Origin: Plasmopara viticola
Taxonomy: Eukaryota > Oomycota > Peronosporomycetes > Peronosporales > Peronosporaceae
DNA length: 64,000 nt
Direction of reading: 5' to 3'
Assembly (NCBI GenBank): GCA_001695595.3
Contig: MBPM02000017.1
Coordinates: 868,001-932,000 of the forward strand
Part shown: positions 24,219 to 32,851 of the stretch, one piece after another
Numbering within the stretch: position 1 is the first letter of the stretch
How the letters are laid out: the number at the start of each line of letters is the position of its first letter
Program-made: the position numbers and the translations under genes
The notes under the pieces: model-generated
What the model saw: the letters and a program-made list of their open reading frames with translations, nothing else
What the model was told of the DNA's origin: nothing
Databases searched by the model: none

Positions 24219-24230
24219 GGTTATGAGCCC
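24219..24230 (+). promoter_or_regulatory. Primer-binding site, complementary to the initiator tRNA-Met anticodon arm; overlaps the gag-pol start codon
   Basis: GGTTATGAGCCC begins at the first base after the LTR. Its complement, GGGCTCATAACC, is the anticodon stem-loop sequence of eukaryotic initiator tRNA-Met around the CAU anticodon. Drosophila copia is known to prime from an internal initiator tRNA-Met fragment at an equivalent site, so the same copia-type half-tRNA priming is inferred. The ATG at 24223-24225 is the complement of the anticodon and also the first codon of gag-pol. The same 12 bases occur at 47102, 51545, 56060 and 60577 (+) and 11053-11064 (-); the copy at 41068 lacks one C. 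Confidence 0.82.
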
Positions 24231-27200
24231 AATAACGAACCCGAACGAGATCCTCAGCGACGACAACTACTTCCTGTGGGAGTTTAACGCCCGCATGGCA
24301 TTGGCCAGGAAGGACCTCCTCGACCATCTCGAGGTGAAGCCAGAAGACGCAGTGAACGCCCCCGCCCAATGGAAAGCCGCCGATGTGAAGGCGCTGGCTG
24401 TGGTGTCGAAGCTGTTGAGTCCAACGTACCAGATGATGGTGAGGGAAGCCAATTCTGCATGGGAAGCATGGCAAATTCTGCGTGCATTTTTCATGAAGCA
24501 GAGTCTGCACAACCGTGTGCAGCTGCGCAAGCAACTCCACGAGTTCGCGATGGCCAGTGGTGGGAGTCTCATGGAGCATCTGGTGCAGTTCGATGAATTG
24601 TGTGCGAAGTTGGCTGCGGTTGGTGACGCTCTGCCTGAAGAGGAGAAGCTGGTGATCCTCCTTGGTAGTGTGCCAAGTGAGTACGACGCGATGGTGCGGC
24701 TCATCGAAGTGCGCGACCGTGTGACACTTCTGGATGCGAAAGAGATGCTCCGACGCGAATATGAGATGATTCAGAAACGCGAGGTGAAGGAGCAAGCATT
24801 CAAGGCGACGGTGAGTGATAATGGTGGAAGGTTCCAGAATGGGCGTGGAGGCCGACGTGGACGAAATGCCAAGAGACACGGACGCAAAGGGCATAATGGT
24901 GGTGACAAGAAGGAGTTCAAGGGCCGATGCTATGAATGCCACGAAGCTGGCCACAAGAAACAAGATTGCCCGAGGCTGAAGGGCAATGCCGGTGGTTCGG
25001 AGTTCGCGTTCTCCGCTATGACCGCTGGTGGTGAGCGATCGTCCACCTGGCTCCTTGATAGTGGAGCCAGCTCGCATATGACTACGGATCGGAATGATTT
25101 TTCGGAATACCGCCCGCTTACAGAACCAATCGAGATCATGGTGGCAAATGGCCAGCGAGTTGCCGCCATAGGTATGGGTACCGTGCGAGTTAACTTTACC
25201 GGAGGCGTGCGGGTGAAGTTGACGGATGTTCTCCACGTTCAGAAATTGGACCGAAAGCTACTGTCGGTTCCTGCACTCATGTCCAAGAATCTCGCTGTGC
25301 AATTCGACAAGACCGGTGCCTCCATTTTGCAGAATGGCCGTGTTGTTGTTCGAGTCCCTCGGATTGGGAAACTGTACGCGTGTGAACTAAAGTACAGAAC
25401 GGAAGGCAACGCGTATACGGCATTTGATGGTGAGTCAAATGATAAAGCCTACGAAGTCATTCACGCGCGCCTGGGGCACGTCTCCGATACCAAGCTAAAG
25501 CTAGTTGCTAGCGCGTGCGATGGTATCCCCCCTATGGCTTTGTCTCAATCGGATGGTGGTGTCTGCGGTGGCTGTGCGCAAGGAAAAATGACCACAAGCT
25601 CGTACGCGCACCAATCGGGTAGCGAGATAAAGACAGGTCGCCCATTCGAGATTGTGCACACGGATGTGATGGGGCCAATAAAACCGAAGTCCAAGGGTGG
25701 TGCGGTATACATCGTGGTCTTCGTGGACGACTTCAGCCGAGAAGTGTTCGTCAACTTCATCAAGCAGAAGTCTGAAGTGTTCGATTGCTTCAAGGCATTC
25801 TGCACTCAGGTTAAGGTGCAACACGGCTGCAAGGTGATGTGTGTTCGTAGTGACAACGGTGGTGAATATGTGAGCAAGCGCTTCGGCAAGTTCTGTGCGT
25901 CCAAAGGGATCATTCACCAGACGAGTGCGCCATACAGCCCCCAGCAAAATGGGACCGCTGAGCGTATGAACCGGACACTAGCTGACATGGCCCGGTCGAT
26001 GCTACACTACATGCGAGTGGACCGTGTGTGGTGGGCTGAAGCGTTTCGGACTGCAGCTTACATCGTCAACCGTATCCCGAATACTGCGCGACCGGATCAG
26101 AGCCCCCTCGAAGTATTAACCGGAAAGCGCCAGTCACTCGAAGACCTTCGTGTATTTGGTGCTCGTGGCTACGTACATGTTGACAAGCCAAACGTAGGCA
26201 AACTTGATCCTCGAGCTCACCGTTGCCTCTTCCTTGGATACGCTGATGGTTCGAAAGCGTATCGTGTGTGGGATTACGACGACGAGCGCATCGTGATTTC
26301 GCGATCGGTGCATCTGAATGAGCGACCACCAGACACGTTCCAAGCCGTCAGTGATGACTCAAGTTGCTTTCCTTGGGTGGTTAGCATCAATGATCACGAT
26401 TCCGTGAGTTATATTCCGCCACCGCGACCAGTGAATGAGAACGACCATGATGCAACTGCGGATGTCGACGATGCCGCCGACGTTGAAATGGAAGAAGTGC
26501 CCCCTACCGATGCTCAAATCTCACCCGTTCCTACTGATGCTTTGGACAGGGGGAGTAACAGCCAGATGCAAGTTGTCCAGCGCATCAGTCCTTCCACTGC
26601 TACCGAAGATCAGCAGATGCAGCTCGCCCAGCGTCCTGATTGCGATATCGTCCCGCACTCACAACATCTAAGTCGGTCGATCGATCGCCCCGCCATCGTC
26701 CAGCATCTCAACCCGAGCCTTGACCTCGTCCGTGCTGCCGGATGTGATCCGTGCGCACCGTCAGCAATAATCCCTCATGGTGAAGGTGTTGGCGTCGGCT
26801 TCGATGCATCAGAGAATCGCATAGTGTTCAGTGGTGGTTCCATTCGCCCTCGATCGATCACGTATGAACAACCGCGTCTACTGACTGATGGAGATATGCC
26901 TTTGCATCTTGGTGGCGCTGAAAATGACGATGAGCCAGAACCAGAAAGCAAGCGACCACGCCTGGATGAGTACGAAATTGCGTTGGCGGTGTCTGAGCTG
27001 CCTACATCATACGCTGAAGCAATGGCGGCCCCTGACGCTCCACAATGGAAGGAAGCTATACGTGCTGAGATTCGGTCGCATGTGCGGAGCCACACGTGGG
27101 ACATGGTGCGACGACCTCAAGGAAACAAGGTGATCGGATGCAAATGGGTATTCGCGAAGAAGTACGACGAGAATGGAGCGGTTAAGCGATACAAGGCACG

Positions 27201-28572
27201 TCTAGTCGCTCGAGGTTTCCTCCAGACTCGCGGCATAGACTATACCCACACATACTCACCAGTGGCAAGCATGAACACGATCCGGGTCTTTCTCGCATTG
27301 TGCTGCTCTCGACGCCTCATGATTCGCCAGTTTGACATTGAGACCGCATTTCTAAATGGAAAGCTTGACGAAACAGTGTTTATGAATCCCCCTGAAGGAG
27401 TGAATGTGGCGCCGGAATTGGTTTGCAGACTCCGCCGCAGCCTCTATGGACTCAAGCAAGCTGCAGCTGTGTGGCACCGTACCATCCGCGACGTGTTCAA
27501 GCGTCTCGGTTTCAAACAGTGTCGAGCTGATCCTTGTCTCTTCGTTCGACGAGATGACAGTGACCCAGCGGCCGCGGTTTTTGTGGTGCTCTACGTAGAC
27601 GATCTACTTGTTGGCTGCAAAACAGAGGAACAAGCGCGATCCGTGTGTACTGGTCTCGCGTCGCACTTCACGGTCAAATCACTCGGTGATGCTCGTTTCG
27701 TTCTCGGGATGGAAGTACTTCACGATCGGAAACGTGGTGAAATGGTGGTGAAGCAATCTCAGTTTATAACCAAGTTGCTCGAGCGTTTTGGTCAAGTATC
27801 TGCTCATGGTGTCCGCAACCCAATGGTAATTGGTCAAGATCTCAGCCCATCCGACAAGCACGGTGTATGCACAGACAAAAATAAGTACCGCGAACTAATC
27901 GGATCAATGCTGTACGTTGCCAATGCCACACGTCCCGACATTGGCTACGTGCTGTCGATACTCTCTCAGTACCTCGATACGCCGCGTGAGATGCATTGGA
28001 ATGCTGCGCTACGTGTACTTCGCTACCTCAAGGCCACTCTTTCGATCGGCATCCACTACACGGCAAAGGGCAAGAATATCGTGACATACTGCGACGCGAA
28101 CTGGGGTGGTGATAAGGAGACGCGACGCTCGACGTCTGGTGTGATGGTGAAGATGGCTGACGGTCCGGTCATCTACAAGAGCAAGCGTCAAGCGACCGTC
28201 GCATTATCAACTGCTGAAGCCGAGTACATGGCTCTCGCACTTACCGCTCAAGAAGTACTGTGGCTGCGTTTCCTCCTCACAGAGATGGGTGTAAACGTGT
28301 CGAGTGCGTCGACGATCTACATGGACAACCAGTCGGCGATTAGTATGGCAACTAACCACGGATACACCCCACGCGCCAAGCACATCGACCTCCGAGCTCA
28401 CTTCGTCCGTGACTACGTCGAGAAGGGCACCATCAAGGTGGAGTACGTACCATCGGAGTCTCAGCTAGCGGATATGTTAACGAAGGCCATTCCGACGCCG
28501 CGCTTTGTGGAGCTTCGTGACGCATGCGGACTTGTGGACTGTCAAGTTGAGGGGGAGTGTAACGGCCTCTAA
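24223..28572 (+). CDS. Copia gag-pol polyprotein, complete, 1449 aa
   Basis: Single-frame polyprotein that supplies capsid, protease, integrase and RT/RNase H for retrotransposition in cytoplasmic virus-like particles. Approximate domains: Gag 1-235 with the N-terminal NYFLWEF motif; basic Gly/Arg-rich tract then CCHC zinc knuckle C236-C249; aspartic protease D279-S-G; GAG-pre-integrase H414/H419 with C448/C451; integrase D481, D544, E580 (exact D,D35E spacing); Pro/Asp-rich acidic linker ~680-930; RT from ~940, first catalytic Asp D1038 in FDIETAFLNG and YVDD 1124-1127; RNase H D1291, E1332/E1334, D1368, D1389. Length is close to Drosophila copia (about 1.4 k residues). Start: an in-frame TAG ends two codons upstream of the ATG, and no other ATG precedes the conserved Gag motif. 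The last codons, CNGL and stop, lie in the 3' LTR. Gag/Pol ratio control is not visible: there is no frameshift or stop between them. Confidence 0.95.
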   Translation: MSPITNPNEILSDDNYFLWEFNARMALARKDLLDHLEVKPEDAVNAPAQWKAADVKALAVVSKLLSPTYQMMVREANSAWEAWQILRAFFMKQSLHNRVQLRKQLHEFAMASGGSLMEHLVQFDELCAKLAAVGDALPEEEKLVILLGSVPSEYDAMVRLIEVRDRVTLLDAKEMLRREYEMIQKREVKEQAFKATVSDNGGRFQNGRGGRRGRNAKRHGRKGHNGGDKKEFKGRCYECHEAGHKKQDCPRLKGNAGGSEFAFSAMTAGGERSSTWLLDSGASSHMTTDRNDFSEYRPLTEPIEIMVANGQRVAAIGMGTVRVNFTGGVRVKLTDVLHVQKLDRKLLSVPALMSKNLAVQFDKTGASILQNGRVVVRVPRIGKLYACELKYRTEGNAYTAFDGESNDKAYEVIHARLGHVSDTKLKLVASACDGIPPMALSQSDGGVCGGCAQGKMTTSSYAHQSGSEIKTGRPFEIVHTDVMGPIKPKSKGGAVYIVVFVDDFSREVFVNFIKQKSEVFDCFKAFCTQVKVQHGCKVMCVRSDNGGEYVSKRFGKFCASKGIIHQTSAPYSPQQNGTAERMNRTLADMARSMLHYMRVDRVWWAEAFRTAAYIVNRIPNTARPDQSPLEVLTGKRQSLEDLRVFGARGYVHVDKPNVGKLDPRAHRCLFLGYADGSKAYRVWDYDDERIVISRSVHLNERPPDTFQAVSDDSSCFPWVVSINDHDSVSYIPPPRPVNENDHDATADVDDAADVEMEEVPPTDAQISPVPTDALDRGSNSQMQVVQRISPSTATEDQQMQLAQRPDCDIVPHSQHLSRSIDRPAIVQHLNPSLDLVRAAGCDPCAPSAIIPHGEGVGVGFDASENRIVFSGGSIRPRSITYEQPRLLTDGDMPLHLGGAENDDEPEPESKRPRLDEYEIALAVSELPTSYAEAMAAPDAPQWKEAIRAEIRSHVRSHTWDMVRRPQGNKVIGCKWVFAKKYDENGAVKRYKARLVARGFLQTRGIDYTHTYSPVASMNTIRVFLALCCSRRLMIRQFDIETAFLNGKLDETVFMNPPEGVNVAPELVCRLRRSLYGLKQAAAVWHRTIRDVFKRLGFKQCRADPCLFVRRDDSDPAAAVFVVLYVDDLLVGCKTEEQARSVCTGLASHFTVKSLGDARFVLGMEVLHDRKRGEMVVKQSQFITKLLERFGQVSAHGVRNPMVIGQDLSPSDKHGVCTDKNKYRELIGSMLYVANATRPDIGYVLSILSQYLDTPREMHWNAALRVLRYLKATLSIGIHYTAKGKNIVTYCDANWGGDKETRRSTSGVMVKMADGPVIYKSKRQATVALSTAEAEYMALALTAQEVLWLRFLLTEMGVNVSSASTIYMDNQSAISMATNHGYTPRAKHIDLRAHFVRDYVEKGTIKVEYVPSESQLADMLTKAIPTPRFVELRDACGLVDCQVEGECNGL
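28549..28557 (+). promoter_or_regulatory. Polypurine tract, plus-strand primer of copy 9
   Basis: GAGGGGGAG immediately before the LTR start TGTAAC, the position expected for a plus-strand primer. It is also coding (part of the V-E-G-E near the C-terminus). A perfect 10-bp inverted repeat, TGTCAAGTTG just upstream and CAACTTGACA inside the LTR, brackets it in every copy that has both sides. Confidence 0.8.
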
Positions 28573-28604
28573 TTGGGTGTCCCACAGTATGTGCCAACTT
28601 GACA
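28558..28604 (+). repeat. Partial Copia LTR, first 47 bp
   Basis: LTR start present from TGTAAC to CTTGACA, then an abrupt same-strand switch into gag of copy 10 (equivalent to residue 149). At most one base is shared at the join. The TATA-like and Inr-like sites are lost. Confidence 0.9.
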
Positions 28605-31600
28605 GTGTGCCAAGTGAGTACGACGCGATGGTGCGGCTCATCGAAGTGCGCGACCGTGTGACACTTCTGGATGCGAAAGAGATGCTCCGACGCGAATATG
28701 AGATGATTCAGAAACGCGAGGTGAAGGAGCAAGCATTCAAGGCGACGGTGAGTGATAATGGTGGAAGGTTCCAGAATGGGCGTGGAGGCCGACGTGGACG
28801 AAATGCCAAGAGACACGGACGCAAAGGGCATAATGGTGGTGACAAGAAGGAGTTCAAGGGCCGATGCTATGAATGCCACGAAGCTGGCCACAAGAAACAA
28901 GATTGCCCGAGGCTGAAGGGCAATGCCGGTGGTTCGGAGTTCGCGTTCTCCGCTATGACCGCTGGTGGTGAGCGATCGTCCACCTGGCTCCTTGATAGTG
29001 GAGCCAGCTCGCATATGACTACGGATCGGAATGATTTTTCGGAATACCGCCCGCTTACAGAACCAATCGAGATCATGGTGGCAAATGGCCAGCGAGTTGC
29101 CGCCATAGGTATGGGTACCGTGCGAGTTAACTTTACCGGAGGCGTGCGGGTGAAGTTGACGGATGTTCTCCACGTTCAGAAATTGGACCGAAAGCTACTG
29201 TCGGTTCCTGCACTCATGTCCAAGAATCTCGCTGTGCAATTCGACAAGACCGGTGCCTCCATTTTGCAGAATGGCCGTGTTGTTGTTCGAGTCCCTCGGA
29301 TTGGGAAACTGTACGCGTGTGAACTAAAGTACAGAACGGAAGGCAACGCGTATACGGCATTTGATGGTGAGTCAAATGATAAAGCCTACGAAGTCATTCA
29401 CGCGCGCCTGGGGCACGTCTCCGATACCAAGCTAAAGCTAGTTGCTAGCGCGTGCGATGGTATCCCCCCTATGGCTTTGTCTCAATCGGATGGTGGTGTC
29501 TGCGGTGGCTGTGCGCAAGGAAAAATGACCACAAGCTCGTACGCGCACCAATCGGGTAGCGAGATAAAGACAGGTCGCCCATTCGAGATTGTGCACACGG
29601 ATGTGATGGGGCCAATAAAACCGAAGTCCAAGGGTGGTGCGGTATACATCGTGGTCTTCGTGGACGACTTCAGCCGAGAAGTGTTCGTCAACTTCATCAA
29701 GCAGAAGTCTGAAGTGTTCGATTGCTTCAAGGCATTCTGCACTCAGGTTAAGGTGCAACACGGCTGCAAGGTGATGTGTGTTCGTAGTGACAACGGTGGT
29801 GAATATGTGAGCAAGCGCTTCGGCAAGTTCTGTGCGTCCAAAGGGATCATTCACCAGACGAGTGCGCCATACAGCCCCCAGCAAAATGGGACCGCTGAGC
29901 GTATGAACCGGACACTAGCTGACATGGCCCGGTCGATGCTACACTACATGCGAGTGGACCGTGTGTGGTGGGCTGAAGCGTTTCGGACTGCAGCTTACAT
30001 CGTCAACCGTATCCCGAATACTGCGCGACCGGATCAGAGCCCCCTCGAAGTATTAACCGGAAAGCGCCAGTCACTCGAAGACCTTCGTGTATTTGGTGCT
30101 CGTGGCTACGTACATGTTGACAAGCCAAACGTAGGCAAACTTGATCCTCGAGCTCACCGTTGCCTCTTCCTTGGATACGCTGATGGTTCGAAAGCGTATC
30201 GTGTGTGGGATTACGACGACGAGCGCATCGTGATTTCGCGATCGGTGCATCTGAATGAGCGACCACCAGACACGTTCCAAGCCGTCAGTGATGACTCAAG
30301 TTGCTTTCCTTGGGTGGTTAGCATCAATGATCACGATTCCGTGAGTTATATTCCGCCACCGCGACCAGTGAATGAGAACGACCATGATGCAACTGCGGAT
30401 GTCGACGATGCCGCCGACGTTGAAATGGAAGAAGTGCCCCCTACCGATGCTCAAATCTCACCCGTTCCTACTGATGCTTTGGACAGGGGGAGTAACAGCC
30501 AGATGCAAGTTGTCCAGCGCATCAGTCCTTCCACTGCTACCGAAGATCAGCAGATGCAGCTCGCCCAGCGTCCTGATTGCGATATCGTCCCGCACTCACA
30601 ACATCTAAGTCGGTCGATCGATCGCCCCGCCATCGTCCAGCATCTCAACCCGAGCCTTGACCTCGTCCGTGCTGCCGGATGTGATCCGTGCGCACCGTCA
30701 GCAATAATCCCTCATGGTGAAGGTGTTGGCGTCGGCTTCGATGCATCAGAGAATCGCATAGTGTTCAGTGGTGGTTCCATTCGCCCTCGATCGATCACGT
30801 ATGAACAACCGCGTCTACTGACTGATGGAGATATGCCTTTGCATCTTGGTGGCGCTGAAAATGACGATGAGCCAGAACCAGAAAGCAAGCGACCACGCCT
30901 GGATGAGTACGAAATTGCGTTGGCGGTGTCTGAGCTGCCTACATCATACGCTGAAGCAATGGCGGCCCCTGACGCTCCACAATGGAAGGAAGCTATACGT
31001 GCTGAGATTCGGTCGCATGTGCGGAGCCACACGTGGGACATGGTGCGACGACCTCAAGGAAACAAGGTGATCGGATGCAAATGGGTATTCGCGAAGAAGT
31101 ACGACGAGAATGGAGCGGTTAAGCGATACAAGGCACGTCTAGTCGCTCGAGGTTTCCTCCAGACTCGCGGCATAGACTATACCCACACATACTCACCAGT
31201 GGCAAGCATGAACACGATCCGGGTCTTTCTCGCATTGTGCTGCTCTCGACGCCTCATGATTCGCCAGTTTGACATTGAGACCGCATTTCTAAATGGAAAG
31301 CTTGACGAAACAGTGTTTATGAATCCCCCTGAAGGAGTGAATGTGGCGCCGGAATTGGTTTGCAGACTCCGCCGCAGCCTCTATGGACTCAAGCAAGCTG
31401 CAGCTGTGTGGCACCGTACCATCCGCGACGTGTTCAAGCGTCTCGGTTTCAAACAGTGTCGAGCTGATCCTTGTCTCTTCGTTCGACGAGATGACAGTGA
31501 CCCAGCGGCCGCGGTTTTTGTGGTGCTCTACGTAGACGATCTACTTGTTGGCTGCAAAACAGAGGAACAAGCGCGATCCGTGTGTACTGGTCTCGCGTCG

Positions 31601-32509
31601 CACTTCACGGTCAAATCTCTCGGTGATGCTCGTTTCGTTCTCGGGATGGAAGTACTTCACGATCGGAAACGTGGTGAAATGGTGGTGAAGCAATCTCAGT
31701 TTATAACCAAGTTGCTCGAGCGTTTTGGTCAAGTATCTGCTCATGGTGTCCGCAACCCAATGGTAATTGGTCAAGATCTCAGCCCATCCGACAAGCACGG
31801 TGTATGCACAGACAAAAATAAGTACCGCGAACTAATCGGATCAATGCTGTACGTTGCCAATGCCACACGTCCCGACATTGGCTACGTGCTGTCGATACTC
31901 TCTCAGTACCTCGATACGCCGCGTGAGATGCATTGGAATGCTGCGCTACGTGTACTTCGCTACCTCAAGGCCACTCTTTCGATCGGCATCCACTACACGG
32001 CAAAGGGCAAGAATATCGTGACATACTGCGACGCGAACTGGGGTGGTGATAAGGAGACGCGACGCTCGACGTCTGGTGTGATGGTGAAGATGGCTGACGG
32101 TCCGGTCATCTACAAGAGCAAGCGTCAAGCGACCGTCGCATTATCAACTGCTGAAGCCGAGTACATGGCTCTCGCACTTACCGCTCAAGAAGTACTGTGG
32201 CTGCGTTTCCTCCTCACAGAGATGGGTGTAAACGTGTCGAGTGCGTCGACGATCTACATGGACAACCAGTCGGCGATTAGTATGGCAACTAACCACGGAT
32301 ACACCCCACGCGCCAAGCACATCGACCTCCGAGCTCACTTCGTCCGTGACTACGTCGAGAAGGGCACCATCAAGGTGGAGTACGTACCATCGGAGTCTCA
32401 GCTAGCGGATATGTTAACGAAGGCCATTCCGACGCCGCGCTTTGTGGAGCTTCGTGACGCATGCGGACTTGTGGACTGTCAAGTTGAGGGGGAGTGTAAC
32501 GGCCTCTAA
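28605..32509 (+). pseudogene. Copia gag-pol copy 10, open but lacking the first 148 codons
   Basis: Element sequence is in one frame from SVPSEYDAM (residue 149) to the normal stop: zinc knuckle, protease, complete integrase, linker, RT with YVDD, RNase H. The frame also reads upstream into the LTR stub and the end of copy 9 in a non-pol frame from 28505, giving a chimeric N-terminus. It lacks the Gag N-terminal half, PBS and functional 5' LTR. Enzymatic domains look complete; assembly into particles is doubtful. Confidence 0.92.
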
Positions 32510-32674
32510 TTGGGTGTCCCACAGTATGTGCCAACTTGACATATAAGAGAAATAGTCACATTCTAGAATATCGAGACAGAAGAACACGTGGCTACAAGTG
32601 AGTAAGAGCCTATAGTTTGCTTTATTCCTATGAATTTACTTTCCATTTTGCACTGCGACAATCACATTGTTATA
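32495..32674 (+). repeat. Copia LTR after copy 10, 180 bp
   Basis: Complete LTR, near-identical to 24039-24218 with TTTGCTTTATT in place of TTTTCTTTATT. It is followed by nine bases of PBS (GGTTATGAG) and then by antisense linker sequence, so no gag follows it. Confidence 0.92.
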
Positions 32675-32683
32675 GGTTATGAG

Positions 32684-32851
32684 TGCGGGACGATATCGCA
32701 ATCAGGACGCTGGGCGAGCTGCATCTGCTGATCTTCGGTAGCAGTGGAAGGACTGATGCGCTGGACAACTTGCATCTGGCTGTTACTCCCCCTGTCCAAA
32801 GCATCAGTAGGAACGGGTGAGATTTGAGCATCGGTAGGGGGCACTTCTTCC
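32684..32851 (-). mobile_element. 168-bp inverted fragment of the acidic linker
   Basis: Antisense copy of the linker region between integrase and RT. Left junction: PBS GTTATGAG joins linker GTTGTGAG, eight positions with seven matches. Right junction shares TCTTCC (32846-32851) with copy 12. The same linker sequence recurs in sense orientation at about 33108-33276, so the two form an inverted repeat with a spacer of roughly 256 bp. Confidence 0.88.

Larger units (their letters stand above)
24039..28604 (+). mobile_element. Complete Copia element (CoLT-like) with full 5' LTR and 47-bp 3' LTR stub
   Basis: The only element in the window with an intact full-length gag-pol. Order: LTR 24039-24218, PBS 24219-24230, gag-pol 24223-28572, polypurine tract 28549-28557, LTR stub 28558-28604. 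Integrase precedes RT, which defines Ty1/Copia. There is no env and no additional ORF. The internal region is fully coding apart from the first four PBS bases. The truncated 3' LTR joins directly to gag of the next copy, so this locus may not be able to form a normal genomic RNA by itself unless transcription continues through to the next full LTR at 32495. Confidence 0.92.

Noticed and set aside
24930..25000. Programmed frameshift or readthrough site between Gag and Pol
   Set aside because: Gag and Pol are in one frame in the intact copy. The one-base differences seen in other copies fall at scattered positions and are not conserved.
24214..25236. Long antisense reading frame (340 codons) opposite gag/protease, repeated in most copies
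   Set aside because: It recurs only because the copies are nearly identical. It lies fully opposite the conserved gag-protease frame, shows no recognisable domain, and is shortened wherever the sense copy is truncated.
26435..26671. Short recurring frames in the acidic linker, on both strands
   Set aside because: Shadows of the pol frame with biased composition; no motif and no independent start context.
24223..28572. Envelope-like or additional gene downstream of pol
   Set aside because: The pol stop codon lies inside the LTR, leaving no room for another ORF.
28505..28604. Novel N-terminal extension of copy 10 as a functional fusion
   Set aside because: The extra codons are out-of-frame reading of the previous copy's pol end and LTR stub; there is no evidence of transcription or selection.
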